Assembly (NCBI GenBank): GCA_033439795.1
Contig: JAUTDP010000011.1
Coordinates: 744,001 to 808,000, forward strand
Length of the DNA: 64,000 bases
Origin: Sordaria brevicollis
Lineage: Eukaryota > Ascomycota > Sordariomycetes > Sordariales > Sordariaceae
Direction: 5' to 3'
The notes beneath the pieces were generated by a model. It was given only the letters and a program-made list of their open reading frames with translations. It was not told where the DNA came from and made no database searches. Below, piece after piece: positions 32,702 to 43,645 of the stretch. Every line of letters begins with the position of its first letter. Position 1 is the stretch's first letter. Made by a program: the position numbers and the translations under genes.

Positions 32702-34612
32702 ATGTTCATCGCTGGGCTTGTTGCTATGGCTGTCGACGGGAAAAGAAGAGTTGAAAATGGCCTCCTAATGAGAGATGTTGATGACTGCGAAGTCGTTGAA
32801 ATGTCGGCATAGGACTTTGGCATTCAACAGCATCCAAAGTTGAAGGGGAGAGCAAAACCTCAAAAGGGCCGTAGAAGGATAATCCAGACCTGTCCATACG
32901 GGCTTTTGGGGCGATGTTATCACCATCTCGACTGGCAGTTTGGCGGATAGTTCTCTCGCGAATCGTCTCTTCTCCTAGTGGGAAAAAGGTGCTTACCGAG
33001 GCTCGCAAAGTGTTCTCGATCGAGGGGAAGTTCATGGTTGTTCGCATGTCAGCAAAGAAAGTCGGTGTTTGAAGATATTACTGTTGGTGATATGGGAGAT
33101 TGAAAAGTGCCGATCACTAGATCAGTGATGTGGAAGTTTGGTCCGGACTCCAGAGCTGCCTGGATGGAGATGTTCGGTGGAGGTTGTGGAAATGGACGGA
33201 ACGGGAGGGAGGACGGCAGGGACGGGAAGTGGGAGCCAGCACGGACTGGCGTTGTTAGTGCAATGGAGATGGTGGAGTCACACCGCCCATCATGAAAAGG
33301 AAAAGTCGTTGAGGACACTCGTAAAGAAGAAGGTCTTAAACCATTTGGAACCAATAGCAGTCAACTTCATGGGTCAAAGAAATGACTTAAAAAGTCTTTA
33401 TGCGATAAGTTTTGATGGGTTTTCCAGCAACTAAAAGTTATACCGCCGGGAGAAAGCATCGACAGAAACCGGGCGACCGAGCGCCGCCGTGTCCACCCGG
33501 CCCGCTGTGCCAACTCCGCCAAACCCGCGGCGTCTAGCACTCGGCCCGCTGTAAAAACCCACTAAAAATCTCCGCCGGTCCTCCGCGCCGCGCCGTCGCC
33601 TCGCCGCCCCGGCCGGTTTTGGCTTCCGGGCAGGCATCATCCTTCTTCACATCAGCCCTACTTTTTGTTCATCCTCATCTCCTTGAACCACTTCATCGAT
33701 TATCGTCACAAAGCGGACACAAAGAGGGTATCGAATTCACATCAGTCACCCGACATCGATTGCACGATGGATCATAACCCGAACCAACCTCACAGGCGGA
33801 AAGGCGGAAACTAGGTATTTCGACTGAGGGCATCCATGAAGGACGATGATAGGTAGTCGGAACACTGGCGTGACGCCGAACTTGACAGTCATAGTTACGA
33901 ACGGCCACTCCTCCTCTTTTGTGATGTCTTTGTCTCACAAAATCGTCTGTTTTACCATTTCTTGTCACGAAACAAAACAATCACTGGAGCATCGATTCTA
34001 TCTCCTGGCCACGCTGGAAACGAGATGATCCCGGCATGTCTGCCGGAATAGACTCGTGACTGTGGGAGGATATCTCCAGCCACAAAGTTTACAGTGCCAT
34101 AAAGTACAGGTAAGCTTTGCATGGAAGACATGTGATTCACCTAGCCTCTTCGGGGGCACTTTCGTGTATGTTCTCACAAATCTTCTCGTCTGGATCTGAA
34201 GACCGTTTGGACCAAGTACCTATCTGTTCCCTCTTTGGCAGCAAAAAAAGTCACCGCAGGCAAGGTTTGAAAATTGGTATAACAGAGGCCTCTGATGAAT
34301 TTGACGGAAACTAACTAACAACGTGAAACACAGAACGAAAACAGAACGGTAAAGAGACCTCACGGGACTGGAGGTCAAGGGCCATAAAGTGCCCAAAAAG
34401 TTCCTGCCCGCGCGCGGGCCGCTCACCTCCCCAAACTTTCTGTCTCCCAACAACATTTGATCCCCCCTTTAACCACTGGCATCTTACTCATTACGCCGCG
34501 CGCACACACACGGTGCTTTCGCCGCGTTTGATCCCCCGGTAAACCCCATTTAGGTTCACAGAAAAACCAACTTTCCCAAGCATCGAGAGAGCGGTCGGAA
34601 GAGTAAGGCTAT
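32702..34612. other. intergenic, includes a GC-rich block
   Basis: No supported gene. Bases 33430-33640 are markedly richer in G+C (CCGCC, GCGCCGCC runs) than the flanks. An ORF there is Arg/Gly/Ala-rich, as expected from base composition alone. Confidence 0.5.
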
Positions 34613-35331
34613 TTACGAGGCCCAGCACCTGTAGCTCCTGATCTTGTCGTTGGAATTGACGCCGCACACATTGTTGCTGGCCGTGTTGAGGTTGGAACGG
34701 CCGGGGTACTGGGAGTCCAAGTGGCGGCAACCGTTCTCGTCGTTGTTGGAGGGGCAGTTGGAGTCGCTGAAAGGAGATGGTTGTCAGTCGGGGAACGCTC
34801 TGGAGGTTGAGGGATGGGGTGGCTTGGTACTGGGAGGGAAAGAGGTTCTGGGTAGGAGAGGTTCTTCCATCCTGTTGATGATGTTATGGGAGGCGTAGGA
34901 CAGGCGAAGTACTCACAAGAAGAAACGGCAGTAGGCACCCTGGTCAGGACCAATGCTAGAGACTTGACCAGCGAGATAGCTGTCGAGGGCGACTGTTGAA
35001 GAACATGGTCATCAGCAACTTGTCCAGAAACAAGAAAGATTGGGACAAGCAACCACATACTGCACTCATCATGGTTGCTGTAGATATGCTGGCAAGTACC
35101 AGCCACGAAGGGAGCATCCCTGCAGAGGTAGACACCAAGCGAGGCACGCTTGTCGAGGCCGCGGGAGGCAACGTCAGTGGCGTTGGCCGGATTGAACTTC
35201 ATGGCGTCGGGGATCTCGTCCGCAGAGACGCTGGCGCCGGTGACGACCTTCGCGACCTCGGAGGAAGCAGAAGGGAGGGCGGCAACGACCTGGAGGGCCG
35301 CGACGGTAGCGAGGACGGAGGTGAGCTGCAT
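34613..35331 (-). CDS. small secreted cysteine-rich protein with Kex2-type site
   Basis: Three exons: 35331-35061, 34992-34917 and 34766-34613. They total 501 nt, or 166 residues, with donors GTATGT and GTGAGT. Residues 1-19 form a signal peptide (MQLTSVLATVAALQVVAAL). A pro-region runs to GLDKR, with the dibasic Lys61-Arg62 as a likely Kex2 cut, leaving about 104 residues with eight cysteines (70, 80, 90, 112, 120, 129, 150 and 163). That is an even number and suits four disulfides. No homologous family is recognised. The layout (signal, pro-region, KR, compact Cys-rich mature part) is that of secreted effector or antimicrobial-like proteins of fungi; the role is inference. Confidence 0.8.
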
Positions 35332-36055
35332 GTTTGCGGTGGTTGGGATAGATGTGGTTTGAGGGTGAAGAGTGGTTTGGTAAGATGAGAAAGTGTTGAA
35401 GGGCTTGAGGAGCTGGATGATGGTGAGGACAGAAGAGATCGTTGAGTTGGTGACGCGAATCCAGGGACTTTATAGATAGACTGAAGCCATTTGAAGCGTC
35501 TCCATCGCTCCCAAGTTTTCTTGTGGGCTGTGATCATGGACCGACTGAAGCCATCGTGGACATTCCCGTTTTGGAATGTCCAGAAGGGACTTGGAAAGCT
35601 CGGTAGCCTTTCCATCCCTCCCTCCTTTGAGCTCAGTCACATCTCACCTCAGCAAGAGGCAATATCTCCACAATTGAGGCCATCACGATAGTCTAGACGC
35701 AAAGCTCAAGTCTTTCTCGGGGCACAACAGACGACAATATTGAAGCCAAGGCAACTAGCTTCCTCCGTACATACGTCGAACTAGCGTTTCTTTCCCCATC
35801 GTCAGCCTTGGTCTTGTGGTTGCTGAGTAATCAAGGCTGGCACTTACTGAGCATCGCTGCTTCATTGACTTCTCAGATGCTACCCAAGCGTGACCTTGAG
35901 TTTGGTTGCGATTTCTTTTCGGTGAATGAAGCTGTCGTGAGATCCAGATGCGAAGCCAAAGTCACTCCGAGCCCCGAGGGTATAACACTCGACAGTATGA
36001 TAGCCATGACAGAGTAGTCAGCGTCAAGCGACAACGACCCAAGACTGAACACTTA
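35332..36055. other. intergenic
   Basis: Promoter of the secreted protein gene. No gene is seen. Confidence 0.5.
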
Positions 36056-36247
36056 CTAAGGCACTGTTGCTTTGCGGTTATTTGTAGGATCCTGACAAAG
36101 AGCACATGGGATCAAGTTGTCCAGGTTATCACCGTTAATTGCTCCCTGGCAGAAGTTCTTCGGATCGCATGCTATCAGCGGGTTACAACCACGACAACGG
36201 GTGCCACACCAAGGGTTGAAAGCTGTATTGAGGTGTGCAACAGCCAC
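36056..36247 (-). CDS. possible Cys-rich exon
   Basis: The short frame contains WCGTRCRGCNPLIACDP and then CQG...IPCALCQD, eight cysteines in about 45 residues, ending in TAG. A GCACACCTCAATACAG acceptor-like sequence just upstream suggests it could be the last exon of a small gene, but no convincing first exon or signal peptide was found. Confidence 0.25.
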   Translation of the reverse strand: MAVAHLNTAFNPWCGTRCRGCNPLIACDPKNFCQGAINGDNLDNLIPCALCQDPTNNRKATVP

Positions 36248-36687
36248 TCAAAGACACGATGTTGGAAGGATCATCATCCTCAAAACAGAGCAACCGATCA
36301 ACCTCGGTATGATCATTAATCGTTCACCTCAACGAAGCCAGCGGTTGAGTTCCTGCATGGCATTGTAAGACAAGCCAAGGGACGGCCCGCCATTGTGTGA
36401 TGTGTCAGCCCGAATTGCCCTATCTGGATAATATAACGAGGTACCTCAGTCAGCGCCCTGCACTAGTAGGAAGAATCTGGCACGATCTTGGGATGACTTG
36501 CATCACACTTAGTCACGTCGTAAGGCTGATGTCGATTCCGGGGTGGAGGAAAAACATCAAGTCCCTGTTCCATAGCCATCCAAAGAAAGATGCAAGGCAA
36601 AAATATATGGCCACGGGGTTGTGTCGCTTCAAAAGTTCTGCCAAGACAAGAAAGCGGATGACAAGAAGAAGTGGGGCGAAGCAAAAA
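36248..36687. other. intergenic, 3' of 5S copy B
   Basis: No gene is seen. ORFs that cross into the 5S gene are artefacts. Confidence 0.5.
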
Positions 36688-36806
36688 ACATACAACACCA
36701 GGGATTCGCTGGTCGTCACCGACCCAACTACTAGTCTGGCCCTCACTGGCTTATCTATGGGAGAGCGGACGGGATCCCGAGTTTTCCAGTAGGTATGGTC
36801 GTATGT
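36688..36806 (-). rRNA. 5S ribosomal RNA (copy B)
   Basis: 119 nt, identical to copy A (5841-5959) except for one base in the CCATACC-C/T-ACTGG stretch. Helix I ends pair, and a run of six Ts follows on the minus strand. Outside the gene the two copies share no obvious flanking sequence, so the likeness is that of a gene family rather than a segmental duplication. Confidence 0.95.
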
Positions 36807-36830
36807 GATTGTTCTTATCTGATTGCATCC

Positions 36831-36836
36831 TTATAA
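36831..36836 (-). promoter_or_regulatory. TATA element of 5S rRNA gene B
   Basis: TTATAA lies at -30 to -25 upstream of the 5S start at 36806, at the same spacing as CTTAAG in copy A. Confidence 0.55.
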
Positions 36837-37795
36837 GTGGAAAGGCAAGCTTCTGTGCAGGAGATACGGGTTTGGTGTTGCGTATCTTGATCGGAAGAAG
36901 CGAGCAGAAACTTGGGAGACACTCCACGTTTATCGATTAAAGGAAGAATGGATTACTACTTGAGCGATCTAAAAGGCAATTGTTTTCCAAGAAGGCTCAA
37001 AGAGAGTGATGAGAAAGGGAACCCAATGTGCAACATCCACTGCGGGGGAGGAACAGAAGAGAAAGAAAGCCTTGTGATAGTGTCAACGGGAATTGTTGTA
37101 CTTGCGATCGCAAGGTACGTAGAAGGACCCAAAGCGACGTTTGGATTATGCTCTTTCATACTGTCATTCACAATTCCGGATACAACATTAGATTCTCTCA
37201 ACATTGCGTGGGTTTCAACTCTGCATTGCCCATTGCCGGTTACTATGCCACTGAACAGAGGTTTGCATGAGGCAGGCAGAACATCGTACATGCATGTCCT
37301 CCTGCCTAGAATCTTGGGTGTATGCTCACGTGTTAAAGTTTAGTTCTTCCAATCTCTACAGTTCTGGTTGGGTCTTGCTCTCTCGTTCCTGCTCTGAACA
37401 TCACCGAGTGACTCTCGGTTTGGCTGATATGGCGAAATCGTGCTTGCCTAACAATGTTGTTTCAGTCTGCATTACAACGTTCTTGCCTTGGTTGTTCTTC
37501 GTCGTGGCAACTGGCAGATTTACTCCCTTGGCAAGCCCGTCTCAGTCAACACTGCAACTTATCATGGCAAGCGTAGATCGCAAGACAGGCCATCATGAAA
37601 TGGAACAACAAAGCTTGTAGAGTTTTGTGTACGTGCGATTTATTGCAAACTTTGACCTTGCAACTGATGCACCTCTTTTCTTATCCAATCCATGTCACGA
37701 AACCCATTTCAAACTCAAGGACCGTTTTTTTCCTTTCTGTTTCACATAACCAACAATAACATCCCGCAACACATAGAACCACATTTTGTTTCATC
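36837..37795. other. intergenic
   Basis: Several short ORFs on both strands, none with a recognisable feature. Confidence 0.5.
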
Positions 37796-38958
37796 ATGGG
37801 GAGCACAAATACATCTCTTCAAAATCCCTCCGAACCTCCTCTAATCTAGGACGACGAGGAGTGGTTCATATTTGAGCACTTGGGCTACCCGTACTACAGG
37901 GAATTTGCCGGACCGCCCAAGTTTCCACCCGGTCACTATTTTGCACCTTTGGTGCGGCTCATTTTGAGGTTTGAGCTGCTTGTGCGGTTCTCGATACACT
38001 CCATGGAGATTAATACCATACTCGAGCCGAAGATCAAAGAGGCGCTCGCAGCTTTCAAAGCCCGGTATGGGAATGGTCAGTGTTTTCTTCTCTCCTCCCC
38101 TCCCCTCCATGGTCTCCTATTCCCAGGACTATGTGGCCGGCCATGGTCTCTGACGCCGTGGTTTTTCTGCGATGAATATTTGAACGCTGAAAGTTAGTCT
38201 ATGGGGAGTGAGTAGGAAAGGAACTTCAGTACTTGCACCCGATACGACCAGGAATGGACTCGGACAGGAACCGACAACATTACATGATAAAGGTGACTCA
38301 CTTCTTGGCCTTTGAGAAAGGGGTGGATATGTTGATCTAGGAGATTGCAAACATGTTTGGAGATTGGTACCGAAGCCTTTTCGCCCAAGTTTGCCAAGGC
38401 CTCCACTACTGGTGTCCAAACGAGAACTGGCGAGAACCTCCTCTCACTCGACCAGGACCAGCACCGACACCGGAAAAGCCATGGTTGCCGGGACCACAAA
38501 GCTACGGGTCGCATCATTGGCCATACGGTAAATACGGCATTATGTTCAACAAGGAAGAAACTGAATCTGATCCGCTTCCAAATGTACCTGCTTTATCTTG
38601 CCCGTATCCTACGCTAGACCCGTCCGGGCCTGCTGCTCCAGAGCCCCAAGGACCACCTGTGCGCTTCACCTCTCGGCTAGAACCTATTCCCCGAAACCCC
38701 TTACGGACCCGGAGACATCTGATTACGGACGACGAGCGGCTTAGACGAGCGGGAATTGACATTCCGATCGAGATTCTGAAACCTATCCGCAAAGAGTTAC
38801 ATCAAAACGGTGACGCAAGGCCATCCGCGCATTCTGCAGCTGGAGGCTTGAGCGAGGGAGTGACCAGAGAAACGGTACACGGGCGGGAGAAGAACCGGTA
38901 CATAGACCACACGAGCGGGTACAAATACCAACTTGTTGTACCTGAAAGCCTTCAGTAG
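37796..38958 (+). CDS. hypothetical protein, possible in-frame TAG near the 5' end
   Basis: Exons end at 38075, run 38127-38192 and 38363-38958; introns are 51 bp (GTCAGT..CCCAG) and 170 bp (GTTAGT..TTTGGAG). From ATG 38003 the product is 244 residues. The coding-like frame extends further left (EEWFIFEHLGYPYYREFAGP, then FPPGHYFAPLVRLILRFELL) to a TAG at 37847-37849, and beyond it to ATG 37796. So either the first exon is elsewhere and CTCTAATCTAG is an acceptor, or the codon is a nonsense mutation or readthrough stop, or translation begins at 38003. The C-terminal part is Pro-rich (PGPAPTPEKPWLPGP) followed by a charged region. No known domain. Confidence 0.5.
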
Positions 38959-40096
38959 AATAGTGCAAGATTGGACAAGCATAGTCAATGGAGGGGGTAA
39001 AACCGTAAAAGACACAATGTGGTTATACGGGTGTCCGGCGTTGTGTCCAGATAGACAGGAGACAGAAGTGAAGTGAGGGAGAGCAGATAACGAGTGATTT
39101 TTGGAGGAGAACACGGGAGGGGCGAAGCATTGTGGAACATCTTCAAGGTAAAGAGGAACACGGGGATAAGGAGGTGTAGTAGAAACATGTATCACCGAGG
39201 CCAAAAAGGAGTTATAGGTGAGTCAGCTCATTAGGTTTGGACGGAAGTAGTAAAACACGCGAAAGAAGGTTTCAGTTCGTTGGGGACTACCTGGGTAGCT
39301 CAAGATACCTCGGTGCTTCAACAGTCAATCACCAAACCGAGTAATTAGGTCAGTAGTAAAGACATTAGCAGCACCGGCAGCAGCAAGAGTTGATGGAGGA
39401 AGGTGATGTTCTGAATGTTTTGATACGAGGAGTACAGGGGTACCATAGTTAGGTAACAGAAGAAGGACGAGGAAAAAGACTGATGAAGAAAGTAATGGGT
39501 ACCTCTAACGTTGCAAATATGGGAAGTTTGGAAGAAAGGGAGAGTCATCAAATCATCAAGTAATCCACATTCCAATAATCTTTGAGAGCCGTCCATTGTC
39601 AATGTCATGGTCCCCATCATCAAGACAGAAAAAAGAAGAAAAAGATACCCAGCCGTCCAGGTCCACGCAGGGTTGAGGAGAAAGCAAAGGATTTTTGGAA
39701 CAGTCTTATACAAACCGAACGCTTGAAAGGGGGGTACATAGGGAACAACCTCTTCTTTTCATGCCCAAGAGAATTCTACAAAAATATCGGTCGTGCTACT
39801 CGGATTGGAGCCAGCCCACAGAGTAAGGTGAACATGCTTCCTCTCGTCGTGATCTATAAAGTGTCGACCACGAGCATGACTTCCTTCGCAGATGCAAGAA
39901 CGGAGAAGCTTGGTGTTGCTACCGCCGTGTCGGATCTGACACACCTCTATGTTTTCGGTTGTATATAAGACAGATCGGTGTCGAAGTCGGGTGTGTCCCG
40001 TCTGGGGGTGACTATGAGCGCCAGGCCATAAAGTGGTTGAGCAATTCAGACGTAGAATCCGGTCTGGCTAGCAGCTGCCCCTTAAGTCGTGGACAC
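38959..40096. other. intergenic
   Basis: AG-rich non-coding sequence with no supported gene. Confidence 0.5.
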
Positions 40097-42424
40097 TTAT
40101 CCCAACTTAACTCTACGAACAAGTGTCTGATCTCGAAATACGTCTTCGACCCAATCCGCGTCATCACAGTCTACCCAGCCAAGTCCCACAACGGTATAGC
40201 AATCTTCCACGTCGATGGAACTGCCATCTTGGCCGAGGTTCGGTTGTAGATCAATGACCTGAAACCTTATCGAATCATTTTCCCTCGAGGTCATGAGCAA
40301 GATGCACTCCCATTGCTCAGTGATTATCCGGTTGAAGAAGGCTGGATTCCGCTCGCAGTCCTTAGGACTCAGGAGGTGGAACGCCACGCGCGAAGAGGGT
40401 CCACATAGACCCTCGCGAACGGGAGGTGGTGAAAGCTTGCGCAGCGACCATTCCCGAACGCGGAAATTGGGAACTTTTTTCCCCCAAACCTCCCTGTTAT
40501 AAAACTCAAAACGCATGGCGATGACTGGCCCTTCAATCCAGAGGTAGTTGTTCCAGTGCGGGATAACCCTTGTGGGATTGGTGTCCCCTTTCAGCATATG
40601 TTCTAACGCGACCTCAACCAATGGAACTAGTGCATTGCTCTCGCTGCTACCCTGGATCGTTGGAAAGGTTGACGAAGGGGCTTCTTTAGTGATCCAGACA
40701 TTGACTCGTCCGTTGTCTGACCCATAGATAAATGAAATTTCACCCTCCCAACCTAGCCAGGACCAGCTAGGGAAGCCGTACCGTCTCCTTAGAGGTAAAC
40801 TATAGTAATTAGACCTCCATCTGAGAGCACGAAGAAACGGCAGTAGCATTCTTCCAATCGTTTTCTCGTCTAGCGCTAATGTTCCGAATTGGTCCAGAGA
40901 ATCAGGGGCGACTGGGTTATTGATAGGGGCTCCCATGTAAGTGAAGTATGAGCTGCGAGCAATGAGGCCCTTTACAGCATTCAGAGCATCGCTGTCATAC
41001 GTCAGCGTTCGGCAGCTGTAAGCAGTAAACCACTCCATTAGCTCATACCAACCCTGACCGAATCTCCCGTCCGTATACTGCATTCTTATTGGCATGATCT
41101 GTTGGATCCAGTTGTGTCCTCTGGTTCCTGGGTGAATTCTCTCGTCATTCTCAAAGTGCGTGCTCTGCACTCCGGGAACCATACACTCATGCCACACGGA
41201 AGTTGAGCAGATGAATTCGACCTGGTAATCGGTAAAAAGGAGCAAGCGGCGTGAAAGTACCGCTTCCTGATAGGTCCATCCCCTTGTCAACCAGACCGAA
41301 GAGTATGTCAGGCTGGGACAATTGACGACGCTGGGCCGAATAGCTGCAAGAGGAAATGTGGGTGGAAGGTGTTCAGAGGGATAAGGCTTCCTCGGTTGGT
41401 CCGAGACACCAGGGAGGCCTACGCTTGCATCCGCTCCCGAAAATGCAACAATCGTCGCATGGGCGCTTTCGTAAATAGAGTCCATGTTGCTGATCTGATC
41501 ATGTTTATCGACTTCGTTGTCTTGATCAATGCAGTACAAGTCAGCCCATAAGTATCGCTCGCCAAGGCCAGCTACGACGAGGATCGCATCTTCAATGACC
41601 TTTGGTATAGCGGCGGGAAGGACTCGAGAGCCATCTGATGAACCAGCTCCGGCATTTGCTGACTGGGCAATTTCCTTGCCCCACACATAACTCAGAGCAA
41701 AATACCTATCAGTTGCTCTGACTGGAACAACCCTGCGCTCGTGAACATCAATGCAGCGTATTTCCGAGCTTGCACGATGTATCTCATTGTTTGTTCGTGC
41801 GTTTCTTGTCCCCCGGCAGTAGTTGTGATGAGCATCACATTGTTCGTACCAGGCTCGTAGCAAGGGATAGTTGATGGATGTCGGGGGGGTAGGCAAGGCG
41901 CTCAATCTAGGTCTTTGAGGACCAAAAGGATTCTCCATCGGGTAGAATTGAGGTATGATCCAATGGTGACTCCGAATATCTCTCCAGAAAGCATCATGTG
42001 CAACTGGCTCTAGCCCAGGCAAGACACAGAGGACGCTGGAGGGACTGTCCCTTTTGCATGGCGGGATCATCCAAGGCTGCAGCCAGTATTCGGTATCTAC
42101 ACCGAGAAAGAACATACGCAGATGATAGGCCTCTGGAGCTGCAGAGCCCTTCTCTAGGTGTTCGAGGTACCGCATGGAGTAGAAAAATCGACAGAGTGCG
42201 CATGGGGAATTTTCTTTGAGTATACCCAGAGGCAAGACATACGGTACTGCCTCGCGATCTGCTGGATCATTATCGAAAATCCTCTCGAAGTCCATCGCCG
42301 CACATCTTGTGCAAAGATTCACCGACGATTCTGCTTGGATCGAATCTGTCTTCTCAGGGATGGTGACTCGCTGAAACCCGGCCAGATGCTGGGGGTCGCT
42401 GGTATCGAAGGCATGCTGATCCAT
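40097..42424 (-). CDS. HET-domain (heterokaryon incompatibility) protein
   Basis: A single exon of 775 residues with ATG at 42424. HET domains trigger regulated cell death after fusion of unlike hyphae and are often part of fungal innate-immunity-like systems. The three HET blocks are clear: YFALSYVWG at residues 241-249, RYLWADLYCIDQDN at 290-303 with ISNMDSIYESAHATIVAFSG next, and RGWTYQEAVLSRRLLLFT at 381-398. An N-terminal CxxC pair (LCTRCAAMDFERI, residues 38-50; CALC, 75-78) is usual in this class. The region after residue 450 has no recognised domain. No NLR or other partner is adjacent. Confidence 0.92.
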   Translation of the reverse strand: MDQHAFDTSDPQHLAGFQRVTIPEKTDSIQAESSVNLCTRCAAMDFERIFDNDPADREAVPYVLPLGILKENSPCALCRFFYSMRYLEHLEKGSAAPEAYHLRMFFLGVDTEYWLQPWMIPPCKRDSPSSVLCVLPGLEPVAHDAFWRDIRSHHWIIPQFYPMENPFGPQRPRLSALPTPPTSINYPLLRAWYEQCDAHHNYCRGTRNARTNNEIHRASSEIRCIDVHERRVVPVRATDRYFALSYVWGKEIAQSANAGAGSSDGSRVLPAAIPKVIEDAILVVAGLGERYLWADLYCIDQDNEVDKHDQISNMDSIYESAHATIVAFSGADASVGLPGVSDQPRKPYPSEHLPPTFPLAAIRPSVVNCPSLTYSSVWLTRGWTYQEAVLSRRLLLFTDYQVEFICSTSVWHECMVPGVQSTHFENDERIHPGTRGHNWIQQIMPIRMQYTDGRFGQGWYELMEWFTAYSCRTLTYDSDALNAVKGLIARSSYFTYMGAPINNPVAPDSLDQFGTLALDEKTIGRMLLPFLRALRWRSNYYSLPLRRRYGFPSWSWLGWEGEISFIYGSDNGRVNVWITKEAPSSTFPTIQGSSESNALVPLVEVALEHMLKGDTNPTRVIPHWNNYLWIEGPVIAMRFEFYNREVWGKKVPNFRVREWSLRKLSPPPVREGLCGPSSRVAFHLLSPKDCERNPAFFNRIITEQWECILLMTSRENDSIRFQVIDLQPNLGQDGSSIDVEDCYTVVGLGWVDCDDADWVEDVFRDQTLVRRVKLG

Positions 42425-43645
42425 ATCGCGTTATTCGAGAATTGAACGTGAAGATTGAAACTCAATGTAGACGGCAAGTGCAAGATTAAACAGTTGTCCG
42501 GTGGCGTTTTGCTCGAGTCCGAGTCCAAGGGGAAACGGCATGCATTTTTGGTGAACGTTATGCCCAGTTGTCACCTGACCTCAAAGGTAGGCATCCGAAC
42601 TTGTACCACGGAACATTCGCGACGCCCAATGTTTGACCACATTGTAGAGTGATGCTACCTAGGCAATTTGGTCAGTTGTTACTCAGGTAAAGTACAGAAC
42701 TGCGGGGTCGACCATACTAGACGCACATTCTGGCACAAGAGTTCGTCACTCAGTGCTATGTTCTGAAAAGATCTTTTCAGATCAGGGACGACGAAAGAGG
42801 ACCGTAGGAGTGTGGTTGAAGGCAGGCATACTAAACTGGGGAGATGTCAACGCCCAAGACTTGTGGCAGGTCTACATTTTCGTGTATCATGGTCGATTGG
42901 TAGAACCCAACAGAGGTCAAAGGCGTTCTTGGTCTTAAAGGTGTGAGCGGAAAAGGGAAAAGATGAAGAGAGTCCTGAAACGGAGTCAGAATTTATAAGT
43001 TTTCTGTTCAATGAGCGGCGTGGCGTGACTCCACTGCTCCTTTCCTATCTTCTAAAAGTGTTTGATGCCACCTGCACTATTAACAATGTCGCAGAATGAG
43101 GAGTTGAAGTAAGAAGATGTGGAAGTCGCAACTGGCTGTGCCGGGTGTTGATGGCTGACTAAAGCCGGTGCAACGAACATCAATCCGCGCCCAAGCACTA
43201 CTCGTAAACACAGGGCGAGTCTTAAGAATGACGCCACTTCAACCCTCCCCATAAGTCATCAGAGAAAGCATGCACTGCATGCATGCAACCTTTCAAAGCT
43301 CCTTTGGGTCTGGACACCACAAGGAGCTTGCTTTTTTTTTTTGTGTCCCAACAATTATTGCATGCAACTACGCCCGCGGCTGCAGTCACATTCTTTGATA
43401 CAGCAGTCTTCACGAACAGGATCTATAGTGCCCAATAACCATATGTAATGATTTATGAGATGTCAGTATGTTTGTGTGTCTCAAATTAAGATCAAGAAAA
43501 CAACGTAGGAAAACGAGAGGGTAACTAGCCCGACATGAACCTTGACCTGCCATCATTGACAGTAATGACAGACCACAGTTGGTAGACTCCATAACATAAT
43601 GCTATCCAGCAGAGCAACCCAGTCTGAGGCATGTTCAACCGTTGC
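42425..43645. other. intergenic
   Basis: No supported gene. Short ORFs only, plus a T-run near 43330. Confidence 0.5.

Noticed and set aside
36513..36792. ORFs on both strands crossing 36688-36806
   Set aside because: They translate the 5S rRNA gene and its terminator.
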